Positions 61,849 through 64,000 of a DNA stretch of 64,000 nt are shown in pieces; the stretch's first letter is position 1; each line of letters starts with the position of its first letter. The DNA comes from DATFVA01 sp963811905 (GTDB lineage Bacteria; Bacteroidota; Ignavibacteria; Ignavibacteriales; Ignavibacteriaceae), in NCBI GenBank assembly GCA_963811905.1, contig CAWETK010000017.1, forward strand, positions 62,001 through 126,000. The letters are read 5' to 3'. Below the pieces are notes generated by a model. The model was not told the origin of the DNA, did no database searches, and worked only from the letters and a program-made list of their open reading frames with translations. Position numbers and translations under genes: made by a program.

Positions 61849-63093
61849 TTATACAGGCAATACCTGGTTTTTGGCAATCACCACTATTCCGCTTTCAGTT
61901 ACAGTAAATTTCTTTTTATCCCCATCAAGATCGAACCCGATCTCATATCCCTCCGGCACGTTCACATTCTTATCGATTATTGCTCTTCTTATTCTTGCAT
62001 GTCTCCCTATATTACAGTTGTTCATAATTATCGAATCGGTTATATAAGTGTAGCTGTTGACCCTTACATTGGGTCCGAGAAGAGATCTTTCGACAAGTCC
62101 TCCGGATACGATCGAACCGTCACAGATAAGCGAATTAAGCGTTCTTCCTACGCGTTCACCCTCGTGAGAAACTGTCTTTGCCGGAGGGAACTGGTACTGG
62201 TATGTTCTCATCGGCCAGGACTGATCGTACATATTAAATTCAGGGGTAATGCTGATGAGGTCCATACTCGCCTCAAAATAACTGTCTATCGTACCTATAT
62301 CTTTCCAGTAAGGTTTTTCCTTCTTGTTTTCATCGTGAAAGCCGTAAGCAATCACATCGAGATCAGATTTAACCATATAGGGGATAACATCATGTCCGAA
62401 ATCATTATTTTTGATCTTCTTATTTTCCATTTCGACGAGAACTTCACGCAGGATATCTGCATTGAAAACATAGATGCCCATATTAATAAAAGAATAACCA
62501 GGCTTATCAGGAATTTCGGGTGGTTTAGGAGGCTTCTCTATAAATGACTGAACGTGATAATTTTCATCGACTCCTACAATACCGAACCTGTGAGCCTCAT
62601 CTTTTGGAACATCAATGCAGGCAATCGACATCGCAGCTTTGGTATCAACATGATACTGAAGCATTTTGAGATAATCCATTTTATAAATATGGTCGCCGCT
62701 AAGTATAAGAACCCATTTGGCTCTTTTGTCGGCAGAGAAAAGATTCATATTTTGATATATTGCATTTGCAGTTCCAAGGTACCAGTCATTATTCAGTTTT
62801 CTCTGAGGAGGTACGTTGTAGATAAATTCGCCAAGCTCAGGATTAAAAATGCTCCACGCCTCGTATAAGTGCTGATTAAGAGAATCTGATTTATACTGGG
62901 TGAGAACATAAATTCTTCGCAGGCCTGAATTCAGGCAATTGGAAAGAGCAAAGTCGATTATTCTGTATTTACCGCCGAACGGCACTGAAGGTTTACTCCT
63001 TGGCTGGGTTAAAGGAAAAAGTCTTTCCCCCTGTCCTCCTGCGAGCAGCATTGTAACTGTATCGCGAAGGATAGAAGATCCGGGAAATGTCAT
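61849..63093 (-). CDS. glgC: Glucose-1-phosphate adenylyltransferase
   Basis: Makes ADP-glucose for glycogen synthesis. 414 aa. The N-terminal nucleotidyltransferase domain has MLLAGGQGERLFPLTQPRS and KPSVPFGGKYRIIDFALS. The active-site region is ILSGDHIYKMDY, and the C-terminal left-handed helix domain contains the IGRHARIRRAIIDKNV repeats. The start is ATG at 63093. No other glycogen gene is in the window. Confidence 0.96.
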   Translation of the reverse strand: MTFPGSSILRDTVTMLLAGGQGERLFPLTQPRSKPSVPFGGKYRIIDFALSNCLNSGLRRIYVLTQYKSDSLNQHLYEAWSIFNPELGEFIYNVPPQRKLNNDWYLGTANAIYQNMNLFSADKRAKWVLILSGDHIYKMDYLKMLQYHVDTKAAMSIACIDVPKDEAHRFGIVGVDENYHVQSFIEKPPKPPEIPDKPGYSFINMGIYVFNADILREVLVEMENKKIKNNDFGHDVIPYMVKSDLDVIAYGFHDENKKEKPYWKDIGTIDSYFEASMDLISITPEFNMYDQSWPMRTYQYQFPPAKTVSHEGERVGRTLNSLICDGSIVSGGLVERSLLGPNVRVNSYTYITDSIIMNNCNIGRHARIRRAIIDKNVNVPEGYEIGFDLDGDKKKFTVTESGIVVIAKNQVLPV

Positions 63094-63267
63094 ATAATAA
63101 AATCCCTCATATTTTGCATTGTATTGGCATTTAATATATCCATTTATGATTTGATTGGCAATTGATCAAATTGTTAATTTTATTTATCTCTGAAGAAAAT
63201 ACTATATATGTTAAACAAGTCACTTTCATTAGCTTCTGTAAATACCGGTAACATAATATCATACAGA

Positions 63268-64000
63268 ATGAGCAAAAGAACAAAAATAATTTCAGCATTC
63301 CTTTTCATTATTTTCTTTGCTGCAGGCTGGTACCTGGGAATTACTCCTTTCCAGCAGGGCATCAGAGCTTCGATAGAGAACGGAGCTAAAATTCAAAACA
63401 AACTTATAACTATGCCTCCTGTTGCCATTGAAGCGGGATATATAGCAGATGAACAATATAATCTGGATATTCTGCATTATGATATAAAACTGGATCTTCA
63501 TCCTGAAGACCAGGTATTAAAGGGAGATGTTATATTAACCGGAAGGATGAAAGAAAAGAATCTTGAGAAAATTATCCTGAACTTTCATGATAACATGAAA
63601 ATTACAGGATTGTCTGTCGATGGCAAATCTGCTGAGTATGAGAATGAAAGTTCACGGCTAACTATCAGGCCGGCAGCACCCTTGCCGGATACATTTAAGA
63701 TAGAAATAATTTATGAAGGCAAACCTGAAAGGCAGGGCTTCGGTTCTTTTACATTCGGTAAAAAATATGGACACTGGGTCGTATATAATCTCAGTGAACC
63801 TAATTATGCTTCCACATGGTTTCCCTGCAATGATATGCCTTCTGATAAAGCGTTTCTTGATATGTACCTTACGAACGATACTTCTTATGTTTCTGCCTCA
63901 AATGGTGTGCTTGTAGATAAAACTACAGACGGATCAAGACGCACTTATCACTGGAAAACGCTCTACCCGATATCGACTTATTTAATCTGTCTCTATTCTT
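63268..64000 (+). CDS. M1-family metallopeptidase, N-terminal part (cut by window edge)
   Basis: The frame from the ATG at 63268 runs past the last base (244 codons). An in-frame ATG at 63208 is possible but precedes a weaker start. A membrane anchor or signal (IISAFLFIIFFAAGWYLGIT) leads into an M1 aminopeptidase N-terminal beta domain with YDIKLDLHPEDQVLKGDV and YASTWFPCNDMPSDKAFLDM. This WFPC-x-D-x-P stretch is the M1 N-domain signature. The zinc site (HExxH) would be downstream of the window. It is divergent from glgC. Confidence 0.88.
   Translation, partial: MSKRTKIISAFLFIIFFAAGWYLGITPFQQGIRASIENGAKIQNKLITMPPVAIEAGYIADEQYNLDILHYDIKLDLHPEDQVLKGDVILTGRMKEKNLEKIILNFHDNMKITGLSVDGKSAEYENESSRLTIRPAAPLPDTFKIEIIYEGKPERQGFGSFTFGKKYGHWVVYNLSEPNYASTWFPCNDMPSDKAFLDMYLTNDTSYVSASNGVLVDKTTDGSRRTYHWKTLYPISTYLICLYS

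Overview
The window reads as chromosome from an AT-rich bacterium of the Bacteroidota/Chlorobiota/Ignavibacteria group. This placement is an inference. It rests on a C25-peptidase protein ending in a type IX secretion style sorting domain, a single-chain glycine dehydrogenase, DUF3109 and DUF971 proteins, many signal peptides ending in 'YAQ/YGQ/FAQ', and gene content typical of free-living heterotrophs. Shine-Dalgarno sequences are visible before several genes (acpP, recA, dinB-like, dcp). TTG and GTG starts are fairly common. I see no phage, no complete insertion sequence, no CRISPR array and no rRNA.

Layout. 1-2000 (minus): an NtrC-type sigma-54 response regulator cut by the window edge, preceded by a secreted protein of unknown function. 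2091-11205 (minus): nine tightly packed genes that look like one operon. In order of transcription they are an ABC ATPase, an ABC-2 permease, a PrsW-like membrane protease, a protein of unknown function, nadD, a sugar-nucleotide epimerase, meaB, an acyl-CoA dehydrogenase and an acyl-CoA carboxylase beta subunit. 11206-11719: a divergent control region holding an 11-bp tandem array. 11720-19239 (plus): the classic yceD-rpmF-plsX-fabH-fabD-fabG-acpP-fabF-rnc lipid cluster, with a DUF3109 gene embedded in it. 19354-24838: gcvP, a BamA-type porin, rsmE and an rlpA-like lipoprotein. 25121-28596: a small conserved protein, a CHASE3/PAS histidine kinase, a small exported protein and a DinB-family protein. 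28597-29002: a second gene-free region with an 11-bp tandem array. 29003-41080: rnhC, then a surface-polysaccharide locus (MurJ-like flippase, O-antigen polymerase/ligase, two DegT aminotransferases, GT2, GT4 and GT9 transferases, an initiating sugar-phosphate transferase and a Wzi-like outer-membrane protein). 41172-46901: a giant C25 peptidase. 46942-52057: glmS, a methyltransferase, a GNAT-like protein, tRNA-Phe and a membrane glycosyltransferase bracketed by tRNA 3'-end repeats. 52379-61413: dcp, a thioredoxin-like lipoprotein flanked by two tiny Cys-rich membrane proteins, purC, DUF971, pgsA, pgpA, cinA, thpR, recA and recX. 61406-64000: a Nudix hydrolase, glgC and the start of an M1 peptidase.

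How the parts fit. The lipid cluster makes acyl-ACP and couples it to L32 and RNase III. pgsA and pgpA give consecutive steps of phosphatidylglycerol synthesis. meaB, the dehydrogenase and the carboxylase point to branched-chain amino acid or propionate catabolism, although the mutase and the biotin-carboxylase subunit are not here. The glycan locus, glmS and the C25 protein together look like cell-surface construction.

Two things stand out. First, five genes (epimerase, gcvP, rlpA, O-antigen ligase, GT9) each carry a single +1 frameshift, and every one is repaired by removing one base. This uniform sign suggests a systematic insertion error in the assembly, unless it is real decay or recoding. 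Second, the two longest intergenic regions carry related 11-bp tandem arrays, each with a 7-unit core of 77 bp.
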